This document shows positions 36,271-47,920 of a stretch of 64,000 bases of DNA, in pieces. The notes beneath the pieces are model-generated. The model had not been told where the DNA came from. It worked only from the letters and a program-made list of their open reading frames with translations, and searched no databases. The position numbers and the translations under genes are program-made. The DNA lies in NCBI GenBank assembly GCA_037126765.1, contig JBBCBC010000026.1:28877698-28941697 (forward strand). The letters run 5' to 3'. The DNA is from Stenogyne calaminthoides (taxonomy: Eukaryota; Streptophyta; Magnoliopsida; Lamiales; Lamiaceae). The first letter of the stretch is position 1. Every line of letters starts with the position of its first letter.

Positions 36271-37279
36271 GTTGATAATAAAATTATAACGACAATTAGG
36301 GTATAAAAAAGGGAGTTATGTTTATCGAAATATAAATTACATTATGATTGTGTAGTCCTTTCTTTAAATATATACTAAATTGGAATAACAAAAAGAGTTC
36401 AAAAAAAGAAAAGTGACATCTTTATAATCGTACGTGTTGACAGTTTCGTACACACCACCAGCAGTTTCATACACCCCCCCCCTGCAGCAGGGGGCTACGG
36501 AGGTTCACCACCCTCTCACGGAGGAGGAAGCTACGGAGGTTCACCACCGTCTCACGGCGGAGGAAGCTCACCACCTGCTCACTGTGGAAATCCACCAAGC
36601 GGCGGAGCAGACCACCACCCTACTCCATCCCCACCCACCGGAGGCGGCGGCGAATATCCCCATTCTCCTCCAACCTCAACTTCAACTCCAACTCCCGTCA
36701 TCATGACGCCGCCATCATCGCCGTCGCCCTTTGATCCAAACTCTCCGCCCTTCAACTGCATGTGAGTACAATCTACTCATATATAGTAACACTTGTGTCC
36801 ATCATTTTCACCGTGCAATTGATAATATCGTTCAGTAGTTTAGGAAAAAAAAAAATTTAAACCATAACATGAAAAAATTGTGTTTAAATAATAATTTTTA
36901 GGGGTTTTAAATTTTAAAATATGTAAATATGGGACAAATATGTTTCAAAATTTATAAATGTAGGACGATAGAGCACGAATAAGTCCAAATCGAACTGAAT
37001 TGTTACCTGAGTTGCAAAATTGTTCTACATTTACAGATTTACAGACGGTAATGTAGGACACTATATTTTTAAAATCTAATAATTTAAGATAATCTTACAA
37101 CTCACGTGATATTTCAGTCCGAGTTAAGCTTATTCGGGCTCGATTGTACAACATTTATAAATTTTAAAACATATTGTACATTCACAAGCTCAAAAAATTA
37201 TTGTACTTAAAACACAACCATTGTCATGTTACTTGCCTTAAAAAACATGACACCCGAAATATTTTTTATACTAATTTAA

Positions 37280-37458
37280 TACTCCCTCCGTCCCATTTGA
37301 GCCTTCACACTTTCCATTTCGATCCGTCCCATTTCAAGTTGCACACCCCAAATATGGAAAAGAATCTTACAATCTCCACCCTTCATCCCCTTTGAAAAGT
37401 CAACAAAGCCACTTTTTCTTAAAATGCGTGCAAGTCAAAGTTTGAAGCGGAGGGAGTA
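37280..37458. mobile_element. Stowaway MITE in PDF1 intron 2
   Basis: It is flanked by TA on both sides, with terminal inverted repeats CTCCCTCCGTCCC and (reverse complement) CTCCCTCCGCTTC. These are the classic Stowaway (Tc1/mariner) ends. At 179 bp it is non-coding. Confidence 0.92.
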
Positions 37459-37878
37459 ATTAAGTATATTTTTTTACTTTTAAGGTATTATTGTTTTCTT
37501 TAAAAGTATTACTACTATTTCTTTAGACAAAACTTATGAAACCACAGGTACTGGAAGAACCACCCGACGTTGGTATGGGCCGTGTGTGGTTGGTTTGGAA
37601 CTGTAGGGAATGCATTCGGCGTCTCCTCCACACCCGGCGTCGGAGCTCAGGCGAGCTTGTTACAGGCTCTTTCAAACACTCGTACGGATGGTTACGTCGA
37701 ATTGTACAGGGAAGGCACGGCGGCGTTGCTCAACTCCATGGCTCACACCAAGTACCCTTACACTACCACACATGTCAGGGACAGCTTCGTGGCGGCGCTG
37801 ACCTCCGATAAGGCGGCGACGGCTCAAGCTCACCTCTTCAAGCTTGCTAATGAGGGCAGAATCAAACGCAGAGATTAA

Positions 37879-39161
37879 TTCTTTTTATGTTGAAGCTGAA
37901 TTTTCAGTTAGTTAATGTTTTTGTGCTGCATGCATTTTCTTTAATTTGTGTGGAGTTATTAATTAAAAAGATGATGAGGGTTTATTTCTATGTCATTGTA
38001 ATGTTACAGAATAGAAAAGAAATGGGATACAAACCTCATGCTTTTTAATTAATTTAATTTAAATTTCACAAGTTGTTTATAATTTGTTACTTGTTGCAAG
38101 TTTACGAGACCAAGATGCTAAAATAACTTCTATATCTATATACATGGTTATGTACGTATACATGTGGATACAAGAGATATAATTAATGAAAGACAAATTA
38201 AATTTATGTGAGACCGTCTCACCCTAGATGCAATCGGTATTATTATTTAATAAAAAATAATTATGTTAAAAAAATATTTAGCATTCAAATTAAATTATAA
38301 TTAAAGTGAAATGTGTCTCAGATTCCATTTTATGGAAGCTATATTACATGACGACATTATCGATAATTTGTAGAATATAAATTACAAATGTATCTTTACT
38401 AAATTTACTTGAGCATACATGAAATAAGATAACATAAACCACGAACTCAAATATTGAACACAAATTAAATCACTATTAAATAATTATAAAAGAAAAGATT
38501 TGCATTGGAGGAGAAGAGAAGAATTATAGCCGAAGACAAAAGAAGAGGAGCAATAATTGGTTAAGGGTGAGAGATGAACTGAGATGTGCAAGTTAGTTTG
38601 TTCCCTTTTCTTTTACATACTAAAGTTATTTTTGTCCTTTTAATAAAGAGTTATTCTTGTAACATAATAGAAATGTGTTTTTTTAAACAGATCAGCGATA
38701 TATTTCACAAAGAATTAAAAGTCAGTCTCTTGTATACCAGTTGCACCATAAAATATTACCGTTGAAGATATTTTCCATATTCACTCTTTAATTATTCACC
38801 TTCCCTGCATAGTTTAGTCAACTTTTCCTAGGATAGTTTTGATGATAATTTGGTACTAATTGATTATTCCCTTATTTCTTGGGATATTCTTGTGTATATA
38901 TATGTAATACATCTTGTACGATTAAATCAATAAACTGAAGAGAAAACTTTTCCTTATGATTTTCAATTTCTACATAAAACGTGCAGATTAAATTTAAACT
39001 GAAAACGTGAAATGAAACGTGTAGACTAATAATATAACTGATGTGTGCAAACTGATACAACTGAAACATAGCGAATGCATGTGAGATTTGGTGAATTAAG
39101 AATTACCTTAAAATGACTTTGGAAAAGCCTTAATGTTCCATTCCAAAATGTATGCAAAATC
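37879..39161. other. 3' flank of PDF1, no gene
   Basis: AT-rich DNA. The PDF1 3' untranslated region probably ends within the first 200 bp (AATTAAAAAG near 37960). No other feature was found. Confidence 0.45.
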
Positions 39162-39466
39162 GCCAAGTGTGGATAGCTCAAGTGGTTAGAGCTCCACCAC
39201 CTGAGACCTTGAGGTCCCGGGTTCGAGACACGGAGAGGGAATATTATCCCCTCTTATGGTGGTCTCTCTCTTGTGGGGTGGTGGTCCCCCTGTTGTTGGG
39301 TTGCGGTTCCAAGTTGCGGTTTCGGGTGGTCTCCCTCTTGTGGTGATTGCGATTCCGGTCTACAGCGAGATGAAATATTACTGCCATTTGCCCGATGGTA
39401 GAAGGAATTATTGTAATTGATTATGTTAGAAAACTATTGTAATTGATTGCCTTTAAAAAAAAAAAA
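39162..39466 (+). mobile_element. tRNA-derived SINE
   Basis: The head looks like a tRNA with RNA polymerase III boxes: box A GTGGATAGCTCAAGTGG at about 39167 and box B GGTTCGAGAC at 39220-39229. A tRNA-unrelated body of about 230 bp follows, then an A-tail of 12 (39455-39466). The body has two copies of a TGGTCTCCCTCTTGTGG-like word. The cloverleaf is not complete, so this is not a functional tRNA gene. Flanking target duplications were not clear. Confidence 0.75.
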
Positions 39467-41177
39467 TGTCTCCAAAATCTGAAATAAAATACAACATGAG
39501 AAAACCCCAATTCTTATCTTAGATACTCTGTTCAGGAATTAGGGCCCAAATTTGTTGGGCTTTCTCAAGATAAAAGTAAAAGCGTAGTAAGAAAGAGGTG
39601 GGGAAAGAAATAATAATAATAAAAAAAAATTAAAAAAGTAAACGGTAATATCGACACCATATCGATACTGGCGGTGAACAAACCATAAAATTATATTTGG
39701 ATTTTGTTCTAGTTTAAGTGTTTAACAATATATCCGTGTTACTATTTCTTTATAACATCTATACTACAGTCATTAACTAATACTACGAATAGCCATGTAA
39801 AAAATAATTTAATTCATGCTTTTTATATGAAATATAATTAAGAATAAATCCAAATAATTATTCAACAGTATAATAAATTATGATGGTGAACCCTTCGAGA
39901 AATAGTTAAACTTATTAGTAAAAGAGAATTCAGTAGAGTAATTGCTTCTTAAATTGATGTCAGTGGGCTTGGCTTCTCTAGGGCTACGGAGGAATCTGGC
40001 CTCTATCATTAAGAATAAAGCACATAAATTTCGAGACTATTTGACAGCATTGAATGGCTGTGTCACTGTCAATTACCTCAAAAACATTAAATTAATAAAT
40101 GAAAATTATTAAAGGTTTTTTACCTGCCAAATAATGTATATGCACACAAATGTATAATCTGAGTAGGGTTTTGCTGTAAAACAGGATAAAAGTGCAAAAC
40201 AGTAAAAACCTAGGCATGATGAAGTGAAAGAAAGTTAGAGAAATAAAGTGAGATTTATCTATAGAGTTTTTTTTGCACTTTTGATCCCATGAACCACACC
40301 ATGTTTTCGATTTAGTCCCACCACTGACAGATTTAGTCCCACAAAAATTTTAATTTTCAAATGTAGTCCCACAATTTAACCAGTTTGCACATTTAGTCCC
40401 AAAATTAAACGGCTCTTGACGGCATCTCGCTAACAGCGAAACGGAGACTTTTAAACCTCTAATTAATACGTGTTAAATACTAATTTGTCTTAACAAATTA
40501 ATTAAACTCAAAAACTTAAACTAATCCTAAACCATCAACTAATTGAAACCAACTCACACACACTACACACACTACACACACTCGATAGAAAAAAAGAGGA
40601 AAAAGTCGAGCAAACCCTAAAATCGTAGTCAGGAATCGAAAATCGTTAGAGGAGGACGCATTCTCAAGAAATTTCCGTCACATTGCTCCTCCGCTCAATG
40701 TTGCGAAGGAAAAATCTCATTAAGTTTGGAGTTGTTGATTACTGTAAGTATTCAGTCCCAGTTTTTTTATTTTATTCAATGTTTTTGGGGATTTTGTGTT
40801 GGGTGTTCCATTTTAGTGATAAAACCCCTCTGGGCTTTCGATTTTCATTGTTTATTACGTATTAGGGTTCGATTTTCAGTTGCAATTTTATGTTTTCAGT
40901 TTTTTCACAAAAATCGATTTTGGGGATTTTCATTATTTATCCGCGATTTTGTAGGGTGTTGGGTGTTATAATTTGTTGGGTGTTCTATTTTGTTGGTGTT
41001 GGGTTTTAGGGGTTCGATTTTGTTGGGTGTAGGGTTTTAAGGGTTCAATTTTTTTGGTTTTTGGATTTTAAAGGTTCGATTTTGTTTGATTGTTGTGTAT
41101 TAGGTTGTTGGGTTCGATTTAGTAACTGATTTTGAGTTAATTTTTATTTTTCAGCTCAAAAGTAATTTCTATTAGGC
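39467..41177. other. Left flank and 5' intron region of the MULE gene
   Basis: The stretch at 40270-40440 has several TTTAGTCCCA words and marks the probable left part of the MULE element, but a terminal inverted repeat could not be defined. A leader exon probably ends at GATTACTGTAAGT (about 40742), with an intron up to the acceptor near 41155-41177. Confidence 0.35.
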
Positions 41178-44100
41178 TTTTACACCCTCAAAGTGTACCA
41201 TGGTGGAAAGAAAAAAGATGAAGAACCATTTAAGTACAGTGGAGGGACAGTGAGTTTGTTTGACTTTGTGGAGAAATTTAAATGCACAATTGATTATCTA
41301 GATAAACTATGTGAACAGTTAGGTTATCTAGGTAGGAAAGTGTATTATGGGAGGTGGAAGGATGATGCAATTCATTTAGTTGAGGGCCAGGAGGATATAT
41401 ATAAGTGTTTCAATGCCAATGTAAAGAAAGAAGTAACATTGTGGTTGGATGCTCAAAAATCACAGATCACAACTGCAGGGGAAGATGAGGTATGTGGTGA
41501 GCTAGAGTTGTACACTGAGTAGGAGCTACTGAGTCTGAAAACTGACTATGTACCAATACCTGTTAAGTCAGGAATGCTATTAGCTGTTGAGATGGATCTT
41601 AAGCAGTATATTGAAATTCAAGTTGAGGTGATGAAGGATGGTGAACTGATTGCTGAATTTATGGGTGAAACTGATGTTGTGGATGTTGATAGTCAATCTG
41701 AAAGTGATGTTTCTGAGAATCAGAGGGTAGAAGTTGATAAGGGGGATGGATTAAATGTGTTTGAAGCTGATGAGGGATTAAATCTGGTTGAAGTTGATGT
41801 TGAAGATGGAGCAAATCAGACTGAAGAGGCTCCAAACCATGATGATGATGATTTTTGGAAGATGAATTCATGGAAGCCTGAAGTTGCTCCAAATCAAGTG
41901 GAAGAAGATGAAGTTGCTCCAAATCAACAACTGAAAGAACCTGAAGTTGCTCCAAATCAAGTGGAAGAAGATGAATTTGATCAAAATCAAGATCAATTCA
42001 TGGAAGTTGATGATGATTTTTGGATGCCTGAAGAGAAAGATCCTGAAGATGACTTAGTTTCTCAGATGCAAATGCAAAAGAAGAAGGGGCAGTGCAAGCA
42101 AGTTGTAGTGGATGAAGAAGACTTAGACCCTGATAGTGACAATGATTCTGATTTCATAGGTTCAGAGTCAAGTGGAGAAAGATTATTTGATGATATAATC
42201 TTTGATGAAAACATAGATGGTGAAGTTGAGTGGGCAGGTTTGAAGTTGGCAGATGAGATAGGTGAGAATGAAAAAGAGCCTGGACAGTCTGAAGATGACA
42301 ACATGGAAGAAGAATTGATAGATGATGAAGAGTTGGATAGTGTGGATGAGGATGAAAAGGGGGGAAAGAACACAGTGATTGATAGAAGCCTTGTCTTTAG
42401 GCCATCACAAGTCAGTAATCCTGACTTCTTTCTTGAACAAATTTTTACAACTAAGAAATTATTCAAAGAAGCTGTTAACTGTCATGGGGTCAGGTCTGGA
42501 AGATCATTATTCTTTCTGAAGAATGATGGTAGGAGGATGTATGCAAGGTGTAAAGCTGAGGGTTGTGATTGGGGGATCAATGCACTTAAGGTGAATGATG
42601 AAGAACACTATCAGATCAGGCACTACAACTCTGCACATGATTGTGCAAGGCAATATCATGTGAAGAATGTCAGCTCATCCAGGTTGGCAAAGACTTTTGA
42701 AAATGAGTGGAGGTGTGATCCAGGCAAGAGGGTTAGACATTTTAAGAAGAAGGCAATGCTGAAGTTGGGAGTGTACATCTCAGATACTCAGGCCTACAGA
42801 GCCAAGAATAAAGCACTGAAAAATATTGAAGGTGATAGTGCAGAGCAGTATGGGAAATTGTGGGACTATGCTCAGAGTTTGCTTGAAAACAACCCTGGAT
42901 CAACAATCATTCTAAGAACTGAGGGGAACAGTGATGGGACTACACTCTTTAACAAATTTTATATTTGTTTGAATGCTTGTAAGAGGGGTTTCAGATCTGG
43001 ATTAAGGTCATGGATAGGAGTTGATGGTTGTCATTTGAAAGGGAGTTTAGGTGGAGTACTTCTTACTGCAGTTGGCATGGACCCTAACAATGATCCATAC
43101 ATTCTATCATATGCAGTGGTTGGTAGTGAGACTAGAGAGAATTGGGAGTGGTTCTTGGAACTGTTGAAGGAGGATTTCATAGGTGATCGGGAGGGTAGCT
43201 TCATCTTCATGTCTGACAAGCAAAAAGGTCTGATCCCTGCATTTGAGAGGGTGCTCCCCAATGTTGAGAATAGATTTTGTGTAAGACATTTGCATGGGAA
43301 CATGAAGAGGGCTGGCTACAGAGGTGATGAGTTCAGAAAACTCCTATGGGGAGCTGCTAAGTCTTTGACCATAGCCTCTTTTAATAGAGCAATGAGGAGG
43401 ATAGGGGAGAAAGATATAAGATGCCTAGAGTGGCTTGCTGATAAGCCTCCCCAAGACAATGGTCAAGATCCCACTTCTCTCCGTGAAGCTAAGTGTGACA
43501 CACTAGTGAACAACATGTGTGATGTGTACAATGCATGCATTCTAGAAGCAAGAGACAAACCAATTCTGACAATGTTGGAGTGGATTAGGGAGTACATAAT
43601 GACAAGAATTCAATCCAAGAGAGAAAGATGTGAGACCAAATGGGAAGGGAGAAAGGTATGTGCCAAGATCAGTAAAAAGTGATAAGAGAGGAGGAGAGAG
43701 GCTTCAAGGATTTGTTAGCCAAGAAAATCATCCGAACACGCCTATGAAGTATCGTCGATTTGATGGTACAAGGTATGTTGTTGACTTGAAGGGACACAAA
43801 TGTGATCAGAGGGAATGGGATGTCGGTGGAATCCCATGCAAGCATGCTATAAGTGCAACTGTTCTCAAAGGGAAGATGTAGAGGATTATGTACATAATTG
43901 TTACTGCTCGGTGTACAATTCAAGGTGTATTCTCACTGTTTCCCCATGAATGGTGAGGAGTTATGGAAGATAATGGCTACATACCCCCCCTACCACCTAA
44001 TTTGCAAAAAGAGAAAATTTGGTAGGCCTAAGAGAAAGAGGAGAGAAGGTCTTTGGTGAAGTAGAAATGAACAATCAAGGAGAAGGGTCAAACTATGCCT

Positions 44101-44593
44101 AAGCAAATTTTTACAAAGTCAAATGTTCATTTTGTCATGAAACTGGGCATAACAAGAAGGGTTGTAAAACGAGGAAGATTGCTGAGGCTATGATAGCTGA
44201 GGAACAGAACAATGGAGTTGATGAACCTGAAGAAATGACTCAAGGAGAAGACATTCCACCAATGACTCAAGGAGCTGATGAACCTAATGTTGTAAGTTCT
44301 CATTCAATAATTTTGTTTTATCTATACTTTTCTCTAAACTGATGAACCTGTACATTTGTAGGAGATTCCTCTGATCAAAAGGGCAACCACAAGGAAATGG
44401 GGGGGCAAAATTAGTTGTTGTCTCAAAGAAGAAGAAGAAGAATTCAGTTTCAATTGGAGAATCTTCAAGGAGTGCAACAGAGGATGTATGATTATGTCAT
44501 TTTTTATACATTTGCTCATTGTATTTCTTTTTATGTTCATTACTAATCCATTGGGTTTACAGGGGTCAGCTACATCATTTGCTCCCAACAGCT
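41178..44593 (+). pseudogene. MuDR-like (MULE) transposase gene, 5' part
   Basis: A PB1-like start (FYTLKVYHGG...YSGGTV..FD) leads into a long frame, interrupted by one in-frame TAG at 41520-41522. After an acidic linker with three EVAPNQ units (~41880-41960), 41574-43682 holds the MuDR N-terminal zinc-finger region (YARCKAEGCDW...HNSAHDCAR) and the MULE catalytic region (WIGVDGCHLKG, FMSDKQKGL, RFCVRHLHGNMK). Near 43665 the frame shifts by one. The SWIM finger follows (GTRYVVDLKGHKCDQREWDVGGIPCKH), in which the second cysteine of CxC is replaced by glutamine. After a further frame break comes a zinc knuckle (CSFCHETGHNKKGC at ~44130) and two short exons. An LTR retrotransposon inserted at 44594 cuts the last exons off. 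The element cannot encode active transposase. Confidence 0.85.
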
Positions 44594-46417
44594 TGTTGGG
44601 ATTATACTGGAAAGTATGCTTTTATTTGTATAATCAAACTGAATTTCGAACTTATTTACTGAAATAAATTGTTTATCACTGATGCGTTAAATATTATCGA
44701 ATGTTACATATATTTACTGCATAACTGTTCAATAAATAGTACGTGTTACATTGTAGTTAATTTAGTGATACCCGATCACAAAATATTAAATTAACAGTCC
44801 CTTGTAACCAAAAGTACACCATTCACGACCTAGATGGAAATGAACAATCCATCGTGAAAGGTTGAAGTGTAACGCTCCGATTGGCTTGTCTTGACCAAAC
44901 AGATTACACTAGTGCATGTCCATTGCCTTTCAAGAGGACCTCTGAGGAGGACAAATTCTTCAGAACTGAACTAGGAAGAATTAGACCTCAGTGGTTCGTT
45001 ATTTCTTAATCTTCGTCCCTTAACCTAGGATCTCGTGTGGTTAGTAAGTGTTGCTTTGAATTATTACGGGTAGAGAATCAACGAGATTCAATACTTTATA
45101 TCTTGGGCAATATTATTGGTCACATGTGTAGCTAAGATTTAATACGAAGAATCGTGTGCAAGTACGCTTGTTCGATTTTCCCCCTTGGGAGGTTCATAAG
45201 TTTTATCATACCAAATCTTGCAAGTGGAACTAGTTTTCGGTATGAGTAATAATGTTGAACCGTTCCTTTACCAAGGATAAAAAGATATTAATTAATGGAA
45301 AGCTATTTCAGTGGCTTGAATTAATTAATTGGCTAGATAATCTTAAACACGGAAAATAATAACCGGGAGCCATATTGACTATAATATGGGTTAAGATGGA
45401 TAGTGCAATATTAATTATGTAGTGGGATTAATTAATATTTTATGGACTTGAATAATATTGTGGCTCAATATTGATAATTCAAGATCCATTGGAAGGTCCA
45501 ATCTTAATTCTCCTAAAGGCCCTCCAAGTAGCCCAACATAAAGTCCAATAACTGGAAAAGGTGTTTAAAAATAAAATAAATATTTGTTGCTAATTTTCCA
45601 ATTTTTTCGAAAATTATGGATAAGAGGGGAGAAAGATTTTCTTTGAATTTTGTTATGGAATGAAGATATGTATTCTTGGAATACAAGATTATCTCATTAA
45701 ATTCAAGAAATCTCCCACTTGGTTATTCATAATGAATATTCGAAAATTTTGAAAATATAAAGGGCAAGAAAGATTTTCTTGAAAAGATATTATGGAAGAT
45801 ATGTATTTCTTGGAATACAAGAATATCTCATAAATTCAAGAAGATCCAAATCTTGGAATCTTGACCTAATATTTTCGAAAAATCTATAATGTGATGAGGT
45901 GAGATTTTTGTGGAATATTTTAATTGTGGGGAAAAGAATATAGGAGATATATTCAAGATTTCTTGGAGATCAAGAAAAGATTTTCCCACATTGTTTTTCT
46001 ACCCCAAAAATCGCCCATCACCCATCTATAAATAGGGGATGATTCTTTCATTCCCAAGTGCAATTCCATGTGCTGGAAAAATTAGTAAATCCACAAAAGT
46101 GGTGCAACAAATTTTATTTTTCCTTTTAGTTAATTGTTCGCGAGTGTCATTCCACCGAATAGTCGAACAAGGGCTAGGGAATACTTGAGAAGGTTTTTGG
46201 GTGTGTTTTCATCAACAAGGCCATCGCCATTCCAAGAGGTAAGTTCACATAAACTCGTAGTAATTCCGCATGCGTAGGATTTACGTGAATTGTTTATATG
46301 CATGATTTGTTATCATTTGAATTAATATGGGTTAATTCATGCTAGTAATAATTGTTAGAATTAAATTTGTATTTAAATATTCATCCCGAATAGATCCAGA
46401 CAATTCGTTCCCCAACA
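44594..46417 (+). repeat. 5' LTR of outer copia
   Basis: 1824 bp, TG...CA, with a CTATAAATAG core promoter at 46026-46035. In the first 400 aligned bases I counted roughly a dozen differences from the 3' LTR by eye, so the insertion is not very recent. Confidence 0.95.
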
Positions 46418-46419
46418 AT

Positions 46420-46431
46420 TGGTATCAGAGC
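46420..46431 (+). promoter_or_regulatory. Primer-binding site, tRNA-iMet
   Basis: TGGTATCAGAGC, two bases after the 5' LTR, is the standard plant initiator-methionine tRNA primer site. Confidence 0.95.
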
Positions 46432-47920
46432 CTCGGTTTCGGGCTCTGATCTTTAAATTATAATTTAATTCGCTTTCATTAAATTTGAAATTGGATAGTA
46501 GAATTGTTAAATCTTTTTTGTAGGTATCCAATTGTCATGGAATTTAATGTGTTTATTTATGCATCCATATAAATTGTTGTTTTTAATTCGATTTGTTCGA
46601 ATTCGTTTTACCTCGTGAGAAAATCCACGAGTAGATTAGAATTTATTTAATTTGATCAATGTAATAGACTAGTATAGATCTAGGTTTATTTATTTTTGTA
46701 AAATAAATTGTAACCGGATCGGAAACGGAGGCAGAGACAAAGAATTAAAAGGCGGATCCGAACCGGGCGAGGTAGCTGGTATGTCCGCGCTGAAGCCAAG
46801 GGAGGCACGCCGATGTGGACGCTACGGGCGCAGGCGAGGCCGCCAGCCGAAAGCAAGGCGGATTGAGGTCCGGGCGCAGCGATCAAGATGTTGGGCGAAA
46901 GGCGGGCGCGCTGGCGGGCGACGCGGGCGAGGCGGCATCGGGCGGATCGGCATGGGCGGGCGCTGTTGGGATGTATGTCGCTCGCCGAGAACCGGCTGGC
47001 TTTGCCGCCGAAAGCAGGCATAATCTGGCCGGGCGACGCGGCGACGGGCGCTTTTCAAGCGCGGCAAGACGGACGCCACTCTTTCGACACGGGGGAAGTG
47101 CTAGGCGGGCACTCCGACCATGAAATGGGGACGATGACGTGGCTTGACAAGGCATTTTTTTTAAGACGGTCAAGTGGGAGCTTTTCGAGACGAACATTGA
47201 AGGCTATGAAGATAATTTCTCAAGATCAAGACATGACAAAAATTAACCATGACAATTGGATATATTTTCCCAATATGTTTAATTTTTTTGTTTTGATGTT
47301 ATGCATTATTTTATGCTTATTTAAATTGTGTTTAAATTTGCAATGCATGAGAAAATGTTTTGAAAAATCTCACTTTCAAAAATTACTAAGTATGCTTAAA
47401 CAATTAATTGACAATTTTATGAATAATAAAATTGAATTAATTTTGACCTCCATGATTTATTTATTTGTGAATTCTTTTGGAGAAATTCCCCCCACGGGAC
47501 GGTCAAAAGATAGCTTTCACATGAATAAATTCCAAATGGATGATTGTGGATTATTACTAGTGGCGACGATGACCCTCCCCACGAGCCTCGTTCAAAGCGA
47601 AATAATAATTCTGTATTTAATCATGATTATTAGTTAGGTATAAAATTGATATGCATATACTTCCCCGAAGTCCCTGTCAATTTTATATTGGTCAAGTGGG
47701 AGCCAACTATTAATCTAGCTATTAAAGGTTTGTAACTGTTCTTGTTTGTAACCTGCTTGAATGTGTTTAAATAATGACCCACCCCACGTGGCTTATTTAA
47801 ACTGTTTTGAGATGTTGGCTGATGCATGTTCATATTTTTTTGAGATTTTAATATGAAACATGTGATCGAACCTTGTGATATATTTGTGCTTATGCATATT
47901 ATTATTTATTTCAGTTCATC
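46432..47920 (+). other. Long leader of the outer copia, with GC-rich block
   Basis: This 1.5-kb untranslated leader between the primer site and gag contains a strongly GC-rich block (46740-47130) full of GGCGGGCG-like words in an otherwise AT-rich element. A 249-codon open frame crosses it (46888-47637). It has no homologue in the inner copy at the protein level and is not taken as a gene. The last 290 bp (from 47640) are nearly identical to the inner copy. Confidence 0.7.

Larger units (their letters stand above)
35586..37878 (+). pseudogene. PDF1: PROTODERMAL FACTOR 1, broken
   Basis: PDF1 is a secreted proline-rich protein of the shoot epidermis. Three exons fit: 35586-35742, 36444-36761 and 37548-37878, all with GT-AG borders. 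Exon 1 has a signal-peptide-like start and VDFEYQKNFFFSDPNARTPPTG. Exon 2 encodes GGYGGSPPSHGGG repeats and ends PFDPNSPPFNC. Exon 3 gives YWKNHPTLVW, GTVGNAFG, DGY.ELYREGTAALLNSM and ends LFKLANEGRIKRRD, the conserved C-terminal domain, with no stop inside it. Two lesions are present: TAA at 35649-35651 within the signal peptide, in frame on both sides, and a run of nine C at 36474-36482 that puts the repeat region out of frame (ten would fit). Either this is a young pseudogene or the assembly has errors; the homopolymer is the more suspect. MITEs lie in both introns. Confidence 0.88.

Noticed and set aside
36434..36706. 90-codon frame giving TEVHHPLTEEEATEV-like repeats
   Set aside because: It is the shifted frame of the PDF1 glycine/proline repeat exon; the other frame matches the family.
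39162..39240. A tRNA gene
   Set aside because: Pol III boxes are present but the acceptor and anticodon arms do not close; it is the head of a SINE.
41659..42466. Minus-strand frames of 98 and 134 codons
   Set aside because: They are shadows of the acidic MULE linker and MuDR region on the plus strand.
46888..47637. 249-codon frame in the outer copia leader
   Set aside because: The GC-rich part is not conserved in the sister element and the rest is plain leader, so the frame is taken as chance.
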